Shown piece after piece: positions 1-5,875 of a stretch of DNA of 6,230 nucleotides. Origin of the DNA: an uncultured Eubacteriales bacterium (lineage in GTDB: Bacteria > Bacillota > Clostridia > Christensenellales > CAG-138); assembly GCA_900542615.1 (NCBI GenBank), contig UQOG01000115.1:1-6230 (forward strand), written 5' to 3'. A model generated the notes under the pieces. It was not told the DNA's origin. It worked only from the letters and a program-made list of their open reading frames with translations, and ran no database searches. The translations under genes were made by a program, and so were the position numbers. Each line of letters opens with the position of its first letter. Positions within the stretch are counted from its first letter, which is position 1.

Positions 1-66
1 GAAGGCCCCCGGGCCGCCAAACGCCGCCGCCCCCCCGGCCGCACGGGCGCAGCAAACCGAAGCGTA
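1..66. other. Region downstream of citXG with no supported feature
   Basis: This very GC-rich stretch holds no start codon with a ribosome site on the minus strand. The only dyad is GGCCC/GGGCC at 4-15 with a 2-base loop, too tight for a terminator, and there is no T-tract. Plus-strand frames are open to the left edge and could hide the 3' end of a convergent gene, but nothing recognisable is encoded. Where the cit transcript ends is not visible. Confidence 0.4.
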
Positions 67-1368
67 CTACAAAAACCAACCCTCCACCCGGTCCAAAAAC
101 AGCGCTAAGGCCAGCATATCCGCGCTGCCGCCTGGGCTCAGGTTCCGCTCGATGCAAAGCCGGTCCAATGCCTGCAAGGCCTCCTCCAGCCGGTTTAAGG
201 GCAGCTCCAGGATACGCCGGGCCTCCCGCTGCACCAGGTGTAACCCCGCTTCCCCGCCCCGGTGGAGCAGGTTGGTATCGGTAAGCTGGGCCATGCTGGT
301 GACAAGGGCCAGCAGACGCGCCTGGGTCTCGGAAGCACCGCGCCGATACCGGCGAAGGGCCTCCAGTGCCTGGACGGCATGGGGGAACCCGGCGGCTGCC
401 TCGCCCCTGGCCCCTAATACCCCCCGGCTGGCGTAGATCCGCTCCCCATGGGTGCTGGGAGCCGTCTTGGCCCGGTGCAGTTCCGCCGGCAAGCCGGTGT
501 TGGCCAATTGCCTGGCATGGTTGATATAATTTTCCCCGCCCCCGGACAGGGTCTGGCCCATGGCGCACAGCAGCAGGCCCAGGGCGTAGATCAGGCCCTT
601 ATGGGTGTTGGCGCCCCCGGTGGCCGCCAGCATGGCGGCTTCGGCGGCTATGCCTGCCGGCCGCAGCGCCTCCATAGCCGGCCCGCTGGCGGAATGGGAT
701 AGGCCGATCCGGACCGCCTGCCGGAAATAGGGGGCCAGGGCCTGGGCGCTGCGGCAAAAGCTCTCCAGGTCCATATCCTTATGGGCCCCGTTGTTGGCCA
801 GGTCGATCAGGCCGGGCTTGGGGGTGAGCCGGGCCTCCTCCACCAGGGCGTCCCGGGCCGCCTCGCCCAGGGCGTCCGCCGCGAACGCCTCCAACAGGGA
901 GGCGGTAGCCGCCTGCACCGCTCCGAGGCCATGGGCCCGGCTGCGGGCGCAGGGCGCGGCGGCCCCCCCGCACACCAGGCAGGGCCGGGGCTGGGGGCGA
1001 GGCAGCTTCATGCCGTCCGGGCCGATCACGTCCATATCGAACAGCCGGCCCACCGGCAGGGACTCCTCCATGGCCATAGCCGCGGCCTTGAGGGCCTGGG
1101 GGTCGGCATCCAGGGCATAGATGGATTCCATGCCCGTGGGCTGCCGGAGGCGGATGCATTGGCGCACGGGGAAAGGCTGGGCCTGGATCATCCGCTCCCC
1201 GGCCAGGAAGGCAAAATCCGACAGGGGGCTGCGCTTTACCGGCCCCGCCAGGTTCATGGTAAAGCAAAGCAAGGGGCCCCCGTAGGTAGAAAGGGTGCTC
1301 CTTTGCAGGGCGGCCCGGCGTTCCCGGGCTTCCAGGATCTGGTTAAGGGAGACTTCGCAATCTTGCAT
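67..1368 (-). CDS. citXG: Bifunctional CitXG: apo-citrate lyase holo-ACP transferase fused to triphosphoribosyl-dephospho-CoA synthase
   Basis: A 433-residue protein that fuses two enzymes of citrate lyase cofactor maturation. The N-terminal part (about residues 5-155) is CitX-like. It has the G-R-L-x-D-x-D-V signature at 107-114, known in CitX as essential for transferring the phosphoribosyl-dephospho-CoA group to the acyl carrier protein, and a CLVCG cysteine motif at 130-134. The C-terminal part (about 165-433) is CitG-like, making 2'-(5''-triphosphoribosyl)-3'-dephospho-CoA from ATP and dephospho-CoA. Its motifs are LTPKPGLID (181-189), NNGAHKDMD (192-200), TGGANTHKG (250-258), TDTNLLHRGG (363-372) and SPGGSADMLA (411-420). 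A CitXG fusion is known in Haemophilus influenzae, so the architecture has precedent. Total length is somewhat below the sum of separate E. coli CitX and CitG. It is the last gene seen in the operon; its start lies 26 bp inside citC, with no good Shine-Dalgarno directly upstream. No alternative in-frame start keeps the conserved CitX N-terminus, so ATG at 1368 is chosen. Confidence 0.95.
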   Translation of the reverse strand: MQDCEVSLNQILEARERRAALQRSTLSTYGGPLLCFTMNLAGPVKRSPLSDFAFLAGERMIQAQPFPVRQCIRLRQPTGMESIYALDADPQALKAAAMAMEESLPVGRLFDMDVIGPDGMKLPRPQPRPCLVCGGAAAPCARSRAHGLGAVQAATASLLEAFAADALGEAARDALVEEARLTPKPGLIDLANNGAHKDMDLESFCRSAQALAPYFRQAVRIGLSHSASGPAMEALRPAGIAAEAAMLAATGGANTHKGLIYALGLLLCAMGQTLSGGGENYINHARQLANTGLPAELHRAKTAPSTHGERIYASRGVLGARGEAAAGFPHAVQALEALRRYRRGASETQARLLALVTSMAQLTDTNLLHRGGEAGLHLVQREARRILELPLNRLEEALQALDRLCIERNLSPGGSADMLALALFLDRVEGWFL

Positions 1369-2305
1369 ACGTGCTTGCGGGCACCAGCCGCCGTACCTCC
1401 TCCCAGTTTTCCGCAGCCATGGCCGCCCGGACCCGGCTGGCGCTGATGCCGTCCTTGCGGGGGAGCTGGATCAGCTGGATGCCGTAGGGGGGCAGCTCCT
1501 CCGCCATGCGCTGGTTGTAGCGGGCGGTGATGGGGCAAAAGGGCTCCGTGCCCACAAACCGGCGGGTGATGGACAGGGCGGGGGCGATCTTCTGGGCGAA
1601 CAGGGCAATGTCCAGCTCCACCTGGGCGTCCTCGGCCCGGGCCCGGTCCTTGATGAAGTAGGTGGGGAAGGTGGCTGCGGATACCAAATAGCTTCCGCAA
1701 TCCTGCCACAGGATATTCGGGATATCCGCTGCCCCGGCCTGGGCCATTTCCCGGCGCAGGGCAGGGGAGAAGGGGCCGTTGTCCTGGCTGACGATGAATA
1801 CGTGGAGGGTGTCCACCTGGCGGGCAGCGGTCTCCAGCAGGTAGCGATGACCCAGGGTAAAGGGGGATGCGTTCATCACGCAGGCCCCCTGCACCCCTTG
1901 GCCCCGTTGGAGCCCGGCCAGATAGGCTGCCAGGCCCCCCTTACGGCTTTCCAGCATGGCCATATCCCGGGTTGCGATGACCGGGTAAAACCCCAGGCTG
2001 GAAAACAGGGGGGCGGTTTCCGGCTTGGTGTAGAGGAACAGATGGGTCTCCCCCCGCCTATAGGCCTCCCCCACCAGCTCGCTCACCAGCTGGGCGCAGG
2101 CGCCCTGGCCCTCCAGGGCCGGGTCTACGGCGATGTACTTGAGCACGTTGCCGCAGAGGGAGCCCGTCCCCAGGAGCCTGTCCTCCGCCTGGAGCAGAAC
2201 GGTATATTCCGCATCCTCCCCCATGCGAAGGCCCTGGGCCTGTAAAAAGGCGCGGACCCGCTCCAATTTTGCGCCTGTGAGGGGGGCGGCTGTGTTCAGC
2301 TCCAT
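1343..2305 (-). CDS. citC: [Citrate (pro-3S)-lyase] ligase CitC
   Basis: A 320-residue enzyme that activates citrate lyase by acetylating the thiol of the prosthetic group on CitD, using acetate and ATP. Residues about 1-115 resemble a GNAT acyltransferase fold, with a DPALEGQGA stretch at 61-69 in the acyl-CoA loop position. Residues about 138-320 form the citrate lyase ligase/nucleotidyltransferase domain. This has MNASPFTLGH at 144-153 (the HxGH-like nucleotide-binding motif, usually NANPFTLGH), FVGTEPFCPIT at 250-260 and ISASRVR at 287-293, the typical ISxSxVR end motif. The length is slightly shorter than E. coli CitC (352 residues), with the main domains intact. The start is 1 bp after the citF stop. 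Its ribosome site is modest (AGGTGG, 9 nt before the ATG), so coupling to citF translation is likely. Its 3' end overlaps citXG. citC usually leads cit operons in enterobacteria; here it follows citF. Confidence 0.96.
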   Translation of the reverse strand: MELNTAAPLTGAKLERVRAFLQAQGLRMGEDAEYTVLLQAEDRLLGTGSLCGNVLKYIAVDPALEGQGACAQLVSELVGEAYRRGETHLFLYTKPETAPLFSSLGFYPVIATRDMAMLESRKGGLAAYLAGLQRGQGVQGACVMNASPFTLGHRYLLETAARQVDTLHVFIVSQDNGPFSPALRREMAQAGAADIPNILWQDCGSYLVSAATFPTYFIKDRARAEDAQVELDIALFAQKIAPALSITRRFVGTEPFCPITARYNQRMAEELPPYGIQLIQLPRKDGISASRVRAAMAAENWEEVRRLVPASTYARLRSLP

Positions 2306-2306
2306 G

Positions 2307-3842
2307 TCAACCGTCCACCTGGCGGATCACATCGATGAGGCTGTTGTCCCGGAATAGCACCACGCCCACCACCCGGTCCTTATAGCGGATGGGCGCAGGG
2401 GTGCCTACAATGCGCTGGCAGCGCTGTTGTAGTTCGTGGATGTCGTAGATGGGCAATCCCGCCTTGACCAGCTTTTCCCGGAGCTCCGGCCGGTTGGGGT
2501 TCACCGCCGCACCCTGGTCGGTGACCAGCACGTCCACCGTGCTGCCCGGGGTGACGATGGTCTGCACCCGGTCCACCACCGTGGGGATCCGCCCCCTGGT
2601 CAGGGGCGCCACCACCACGGACAGGGACGCGCCCTGGGCCGTATCCGGATGGCCGCCGATGGCTCCCCGGATCACCCCGTCGCTGCCGGTGAGCACGTTG
2701 ACGTTGAAATTTACATCGATCTCCAAGGCGGAGAGCACCACGAAATCCAGTTCGTTCACCGCCGCCCCCTCGTTGAAGAAGCTGGCGTAATAGTTGGCGT
2801 CGATCTGCTGGTGGAAGCGGTTGTTCTTGAGGGAGTCCGCCGCCATCAGGTCAAAGGACTGCACGTCCAGAATACGGCTGATGAGCCCTGCCTCGTGCAT
2901 CTCCACGATCTGGCCGGTGATGCCCCCCAGGGCAAACCGGGCCTTAATATGCTGGGCCTCCATCTTTTCCCGCAGGAACCGGGCGGTGGCCAAGCTGGCG
3001 CCGCCGCTGCCCATCTGCATGGAGAAGCCGTCGTAGAAGTAGCCGCTTTGTTCGATCACGTCCGCGGCCATCTTGGCGATGAGCAGCTCCTTGGGGTTCT
3101 TGGTATACCGGGTGGCCCCGGACATGATGCCGCCCTCGTCCCCGATGGAATCCACCTTTACGATGGAATCCACAAAGCTGGCCGGTATGGCGAAGGGGGC
3201 ATTGGGGAAGGGCACGATGCTGTCGGTGATGATGATCTTATGGCGGGCATGGCGGCAATCGGGGCGGGCATAGCCCAGGCTGCCGCAGCGGGAATGGTCC
3301 CCCTCCCCCTCCCGCTTATAGCCGTTGGCATTGCCGTAGGGATCGCAGGAGGAGGCCCCCAGGAAGGCCACGTCAATGGGCAATTCATGGGAGCGGACGG
3401 CGGCGGCCCGGCCCCCGTGGGAACGGAATACCACGGGGAAATCCATCAGGCCCCGGGATACGGCTTCCGCCAGCTCTCCCCGCATACCGCTGGTCTCGAT
3501 GTGGGTGATGACCCCGTTTTTGATGTGCTGGATCAGCGGCGCGTGGACGCTGGCCAAAGAGCTGGCCGCCAGGGTCAGGTTTTTGAAGCCCATCCGGGCC
3601 AGGGTATCCACCACCATGTTCACCACGTGATCCCCGTTGCGGAAGTGGTGGTGGAAGGAAATGGTCATGCCGTCCCGCAGGCCGCTGCGCTCGATGGCGT
3701 CCTCCAGGCTGGGACGGATCTTGTTGTGGCTGTGCATCCGCTCCACAAAGGTGTCGGTGCGGGATTTGGGACCGGGGTCCTGAAACTGGCCATGAAGGGC
3801 CTGGATCTCATGGATATGGGGAATGGAATCATAATCCAGCAT
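2307..3842 (-). CDS. citF: Citrate lyase alpha subunit (citrate:acetyl-ACP transferase) CitF
   Basis: A 511-residue cytoplasmic subunit that exchanges acetyl-S-ACP for citryl-S-ACP in the citrate lyase complex. It aligns by eye along its whole length with E. coli CitF (about 510 residues). Examples are the SGLRDGMTISFHHHFRNGD block (53-71), FKNLTLAASSL (86-96), VAFLGASSCDPYGNANGY (158-175), the glycine-rich SMQMGSGGASLA (274-285), LDVQSFD (325-331), ALEIDVNFNVNVLTGSDG (372-389), RGRIPTVVD (416-424) and the C-terminal VVLFRDNSLIDVIRQV (494-509). A short polar insertion (about KREGEGDHSR, 176-185) lies between the GNANGY and CGSLGY blocks, longer than the E. coli linker. The start is ATG at 3842, backed by a very strong AGGAGGTG ribosome site 8 nt upstream that overlaps the citE stop codon. 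It lies 3 bp after citE and 1 bp before citC. No frameshift is seen. Confidence 0.97.
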   Translation of the reverse strand: MLDYDSIPHIHEIQALHGQFQDPGPKSRTDTFVERMHSHNKIRPSLEDAIERSGLRDGMTISFHHHFRNGDHVVNMVVDTLARMGFKNLTLAASSLASVHAPLIQHIKNGVITHIETSGMRGELAEAVSRGLMDFPVVFRSHGGRAAAVRSHELPIDVAFLGASSCDPYGNANGYKREGEGDHSRCGSLGYARPDCRHARHKIIITDSIVPFPNAPFAIPASFVDSIVKVDSIGDEGGIMSGATRYTKNPKELLIAKMAADVIEQSGYFYDGFSMQMGSGGASLATARFLREKMEAQHIKARFALGGITGQIVEMHEAGLISRILDVQSFDLMAADSLKNNRFHQQIDANYYASFFNEGAAVNELDFVVLSALEIDVNFNVNVLTGSDGVIRGAIGGHPDTAQGASLSVVVAPLTRGRIPTVVDRVQTIVTPGSTVDVLVTDQGAAVNPNRPELREKLVKAGLPIYDIHELQQRCQRIVGTPAPIRYKDRVVGVVLFRDNSLIDVIRQVDG

Positions 3843-3845
3843 GGG

Positions 3846-4733
3846 TTACACCTCCTCGATGGGGGTCCGTTGGCCGGCTTCCGCCAGCTCGATGAGATAT
3901 TGGGCCCGCAATACCACAGGCCGGTCGATCATCTTGCCATTGAGGCTGGCAACGCCGCTGCCCCGGGCCTCCGCCTCGGCGATGGCCTCCATAACGGCCC
4001 GGGCCTTGGCAAGGTCCTTCTCCTTGGGCATGAAGGCCGCGTGCAGGGGCGGGATCTGCCGGGGGTTGATGACGCTCTTGCCGTCAAAGCCCAGCTGGCG
4101 GATCAGCCGCACCTCCTTGAGGAAGCCCTCCTCGTCGTTCACGTCGGAGAACACCGTATCCAGGGCGTCGATGCCGGCGGCCCGGGCGGCGTTAAGGATC
4201 ATATTCCGGGCGAAAAACAGCTCCGTGCCGTCCCCCCGGGTGGTCTTTAGGTCGGTGACATAGTCCTCCGCCCCCAGGGCGATGCCGATGAGCCGCTTGG
4301 AGGCGGTGGCAATGGAATAGGCGTTGAGCACCCCCTTGGCGGTCTCGATGGCCGCCATCATGCCCGTGCTTCCCTCCGGGATACCCGCCGCCCGCTCGAT
4401 CCGCAGGATCTCCCCCTCGCAGTCGACGACATCCTGGGCGGTTTCGGTCTTGGGCAGGCGGATCACATGGGGCCTGGCCCGGACGATGGCCTCCAGATCC
4501 TGGATGCCCAGGCCGCTTTGCAGGTCGTTGATGCGGACCACCAGCTCCTTGGTGCCGTAATTGATGCTGGTCAGGGCGTTATACACCAGGAACCGGGCCG
4601 CATCCTTTTCCCGGAAGGACACGGAATCCTCCAGGTCGAACATGATGCTATCGCTGCCGTAGATGTAGGCGTCCCGCAGCATACCCGGATTGTTGCCCGG
4701 CACGAACAGCATACTTCTGCGCAACCGCTTCAT
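3846..4733 (-). CDS. citE: Citrate lyase beta subunit (citryl-ACP lyase) CitE
   Basis: A 295-residue HpcH/HpaI aldolase-family enzyme that cleaves citryl-S-ACP to oxaloacetate and acetyl-S-ACP with a divalent metal ion. Family motifs appear in order: RRSMLFVPGNNPGML (5-19), MFDLEDSV (31-38), RLPKTETAQDV (92-102), AAIETAKG (127-134, with the metal-ligand glutamate position), IALGAEDYVTDL (151-162, with the aspartate position), GFDGKSVINPRQI (215-227) and the C-terminal VASLNGKMID (261-270). The length matches the usual size of about 290-300 residues. The open frame extends upstream to 4811, but that part is only the citD 3' end read in another frame. ATG at 4733 is chosen because the conserved N-terminus begins there and a GGAGGTG ribosome site sits 7 nt upstream. 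Its ATG overlaps the citD stop (ATGA), a classic coupling arrangement. Confidence 0.97.
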   Translation of the reverse strand: MKRLRRSMLFVPGNNPGMLRDAYIYGSDSIMFDLEDSVSFREKDAARFLVYNALTSINYGTKELVVRINDLQSGLGIQDLEAIVRARPHVIRLPKTETAQDVVDCEGEILRIERAAGIPEGSTGMMAAIETAKGVLNAYSIATASKRLIGIALGAEDYVTDLKTTRGDGTELFFARNMILNAARAAGIDALDTVFSDVNDEEGFLKEVRLIRQLGFDGKSVINPRQIPPLHAAFMPKEKDLAKARAVMEAIAEAEARGSGVASLNGKMIDRPVVLRAQYLIELAEAGQRTPIEEV

Positions 4734-5023
4734 GGTTTCACCTCCCAATGGTAATCCTCCCGGCCGGCCGCCCGATAGGCTGCCGCCAACACCCGGGCCC
4801 GTACCGTACAATCCAGCGCCCCTTTGTCCACCGCCGTGACCCGCACGTCCCCGATCCCCAATTGGGTCAGGGTATCCCGGATCACCGATTCGATCTGGGC
4901 GCCAAATTGCTGCATCACAGTGGATTCCAGGGCAATGGCAATCCCGCCTTCCCCCGGCTCCATGCGTATCATGATGTCGCTGGATTCCATGGTTCCCGCC
5001 ACCGCGGGCGTTTTGATTTGCAT
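4730..5023 (-). CDS. citD: Citrate lyase gamma subunit (acyl carrier protein) CitD
   Basis: A 97-residue acyl carrier protein of citrate lyase. It carries the 2'-(5''-phosphoribosyl)-3'-dephospho-CoA arm that holds the acetyl or citryl group. The N-terminus MQIKTPAVAGTMESSDIMIR matches CitD. Ser14 in the TMESSD motif is at the same position as the modified serine of Klebsiella CitD. A conserved ESTVMQQFG segment (33-41) and VTAVDKGALDCTVRARVLAA (62-81) complete the family pattern, and the length is typical (about 95-98). The open frame extends upstream to 5344, but the extra residues run through the promoter region and are not CitD-like. ATG at 5023 has AGGAGG 5 nt upstream and gives the expected N-terminus. 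It is the first gene of the cit operon and overlaps citE by 4 bp. Confidence 0.97.
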   Translation of the reverse strand: MQIKTPAVAGTMESSDIMIRMEPGEGGIAIALESTVMQQFGAQIESVIRDTLTQLGIGDVRVTAVDKGALDCTVRARVLAAAYRAAGREDYHWEVKP

Positions 5024-5028
5024 AAGGC

Positions 5029-5034
5029 CCTCCT
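5029..5034 (-). promoter_or_regulatory. Ribosome binding site fixing the citD start
   Basis: A perfect AGGAGG on the minus strand, 5 nt before ATG 5023. It decides the start against the longer open frame, which would begin at 5344 in a stretch lacking any CitD similarity. Confidence 0.85.
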
Positions 5035-5081
5035 CGCTTGGATTATTTGGAAATGCTGAGCGGATCGATTTGTCTTTCTTA

Positions 5082-5110
5082 AATGTAGCCCTTTTACAGC
5101 CGGTTTGCAA
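5082..5110 (-). promoter_or_regulatory. Candidate sigma-70-type promoter of the cit operon
   Basis: On the minus strand, TTGCAA (5110-5105) and TACATT (5087-5082) are separated by exactly 17 nt; each matches the consensus at 4 of 6 positions. The implied transcription start near 5075 would leave a leader of about 50 nt before citD. It sits in the only AT-rich stretch of the region. The prediction rests on pattern alone, and the weak -10 would suit a regulated promoter. Confidence 0.4.
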
Positions 5111-5150
5111 GAGCATACAAAAGATATACATATATGCGCGTATACAATGA
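5111..5150. promoter_or_regulatory. AT-rich block upstream of the cit promoter, possible regulator or RNA polymerase contact site
   Basis: This block is strikingly AT-rich compared with its neighbours and lies just upstream of the proposed cit -35 box. It has two copies of a TTGTAT[A/G]C element on the minus strand (5147-5140 and 5120-5113, 27 bp apart). It also has a short dyad, TATAC (5125-5129) and GTATA (5140-5144), 10 bp apart, and a self-complementary GTATAC. It could be an activator site, an UP-like element or plain promoter DNA; the repeats are short and could be chance. Confidence 0.3.
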
Positions 5151-5183
5151 CACCCTTCCCGTAGATCCAGCAGGTTTTTGCCC

Positions 5184-5212
5184 TTGCGCATTGGGCCCGG
5201 GCTTTCTATAAT
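5184..5212 (+). promoter_or_regulatory. Probable promoter of the TetR-family gene
   Basis: TTGCGC (5184-5189) and a perfect TATAAT (5207-5212) are separated by 17 nt on the plus strand. The expected transcription start is near 5219, about 39 nt before ATG 5258. The -10 box is embedded in the 17-bp palindrome at 5202-5218, so a protein bound there would block RNA polymerase. Confidence 0.65.
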
Positions 5213-5218
5213 AGAAAG
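5202..5218. promoter_or_regulatory. Perfect 17-bp palindrome, likely operator of the TetR-family regulator
   Basis: CTTTCTAT (5202-5209), a single central A (5210) and ATAGAAAG (5211-5218) form a perfect inverted repeat with 8-bp arms. TetR-family dimers typically bind palindromes of about this size next to their own gene, and this one covers the -10 box of the adjacent tetR-type gene, pointing to negative autoregulation. It also lies in the shared intergenic region about 180 bp upstream of citD, so an effect on the cit operon is possible but not shown. That this protein binds it is inferred. Confidence 0.65.
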
Positions 5219-5240
5219 AAAGGAATCGGTCATATGGCCG

Positions 5241-5247
5241 AAGGAGG
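5241..5247 (+). promoter_or_regulatory. Ribosome binding site favouring the TetR start at 5258
   Basis: AAGGAGG lies 10 nt before ATG 5258. The earlier in-frame ATG at 5234 has only a weak AGGAA about 8 nt upstream, so the downstream start is preferred, though the 10-nt spacing is at the long end. Confidence 0.6.
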
Positions 5248-5257
5248 AATCGCGTTC

Positions 5258-5818
5258 ATGCCCCGAAAACACGGCCCATATGCCAGCGTCCGGGAGGCCA
5301 TCCTGTCCACAGCCGCCCAGCTGTTTACCCAGCAGGGGGTCCATGGCACCAGCCTGGGGGATATCGCGGCGGCGGCGGACCTGAGCAAGGGCACCCTCTA
5401 TTACTATTACCCTGCCAAGGAGGAGCTGGTGCTCACCATCGGGGAGGGCTGCCTATCCCACTTCACCGACGGGATCCTGGCCTGGGTGGACGGCCTGCGC
5501 CGGGAGGAGCCCCTGCGGCCCGCCCTGCTCCGGCTGATGCAGGCCCTGGAGGCGGATGAACCCAACATGCGGCTTTACCTGGTGCTGCTCGCCGAATGCA
5601 TGACCGGCAACGAAAGCCTTCAGGCCCTGATGCAGCGCCATACCCGGGAATGGGTGGTGCTGCTGGAAATGGGAGCCCTAAAGCTCCAATCCCGGCCCCA
5701 GATCCTGGGAGAACAGGCGGCCCTGTTTTTCACCCTGTTTTTCGGCAGCCTGCAGCAGCGGCTATCCGGCCTCTATACCGTCGCAGCGGATCATATCCTG
5801 GATGCGATCCTAAACTAA
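5258..5818 (+). CDS. TetR/AcrR-family transcriptional regulator
   Basis: A 186-residue DNA-binding repressor-type protein. Residues about 10-58 form the TetR_N helix-turn-helix domain: REAILSTAAQLFTQQGVHGT (12-31), then SLGDIAAAADLSKGTLYYYY (32-51) as the HTH with its recognition helix, then PAKEELV. This is the canonical 'A..LF...G...TS...IA..A.(L)SKGTLY.Y...KE.L' pattern. Residues about 60-186 are an all-helical ligand-binding and dimerisation region that I cannot assign to a ligand; the C-terminal domains of this family diverge strongly. The length is typical of the family. An alternative start at 5234 would add 8 residues. The gene is divergent from citD, with a palindrome in its promoter and its own terminator. 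This makes it a reasonable candidate regulator of the cit operon, perhaps responding to citrate, acetate or an acyl-CoA; that role is inferred from position only. Confidence 0.93.
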   Translation: MPRKHGPYASVREAILSTAAQLFTQQGVHGTSLGDIAAAADLSKGTLYYYYPAKEELVLTIGEGCLSHFTDGILAWVDGLRREEPLRPALLRLMQALEADEPNMRLYLVLLAECMTGNESLQALMQRHTREWVVLLEMGALKLQSRPQILGEQAALFFTLFFGSLQQRLSGLYTVAADHILDAILN

Positions 5819-5830
5819 TCGCCAAAGCAC

Positions 5831-5875
5831 AACGCCCGCCAACGCTTCCCTATGCGCTGGCGGGCGTTTTGTTTT
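5831..5875 (+). terminator. Rho-independent terminator of the TetR-family gene, possibly shared
   Basis: Left arm 5831-5845 (AACGCCCGCCAACGC) pairs with right arm 5854-5868 (GCGCTGGCGGGCGTT) with one A-C mismatch. The loop is 8 nt, and a T-rich run (TTTTGTTTT) at 5867-5875 follows. It begins 12 bp after the regulator stop codon. Read on the minus strand, the same hairpin lies just past the stop of the convergent proline-rich gene, but the following T-tract there is poor, so action in that direction would be weaker. Confidence 0.9.

Noticed and set aside
4..15. GGCCC/GGGCC dyad as a terminator of the cit operon
   Set aside because: The loop is only two bases and no T-tract follows on either strand; such dyads are expected in very GC-rich DNA.
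781..1446. Plus-strand open frame of 221 codons antisense to citXG
   Set aside because: It lies opposite the conserved CitX and CitG motifs, has Gly/Pro/Arg-rich content, and lacks a convincing ribosome site.
1295..2245. Plus-strand open frame of 316 codons antisense to citC
   Set aside because: It is a shadow of citC, whose motifs are clear; the antisense translation resembles no family and has no supported start.
2436..4250. Long plus-strand open frame of 604 codons antisense to citF and citE
   Set aside because: It lies opposite two genes with full-length family matches. Its translation is a G/H/V-rich low-complexity shadow produced by GC-rich codon bias, with no recognisable domain.
4734..4811. 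N-terminal extension of CitE from the upstream ATG at 4811
   Set aside because: The added residues are the citD 3' end in another frame. The strong ribosome site and conserved N-terminus support the start at 4733.
5024..5344. N-terminal extension of CitD up to 5344
   Set aside because: It would run through both promoters and overlap the start of the regulator; the ribosome site and the Ser14 register fix the start at 5023.
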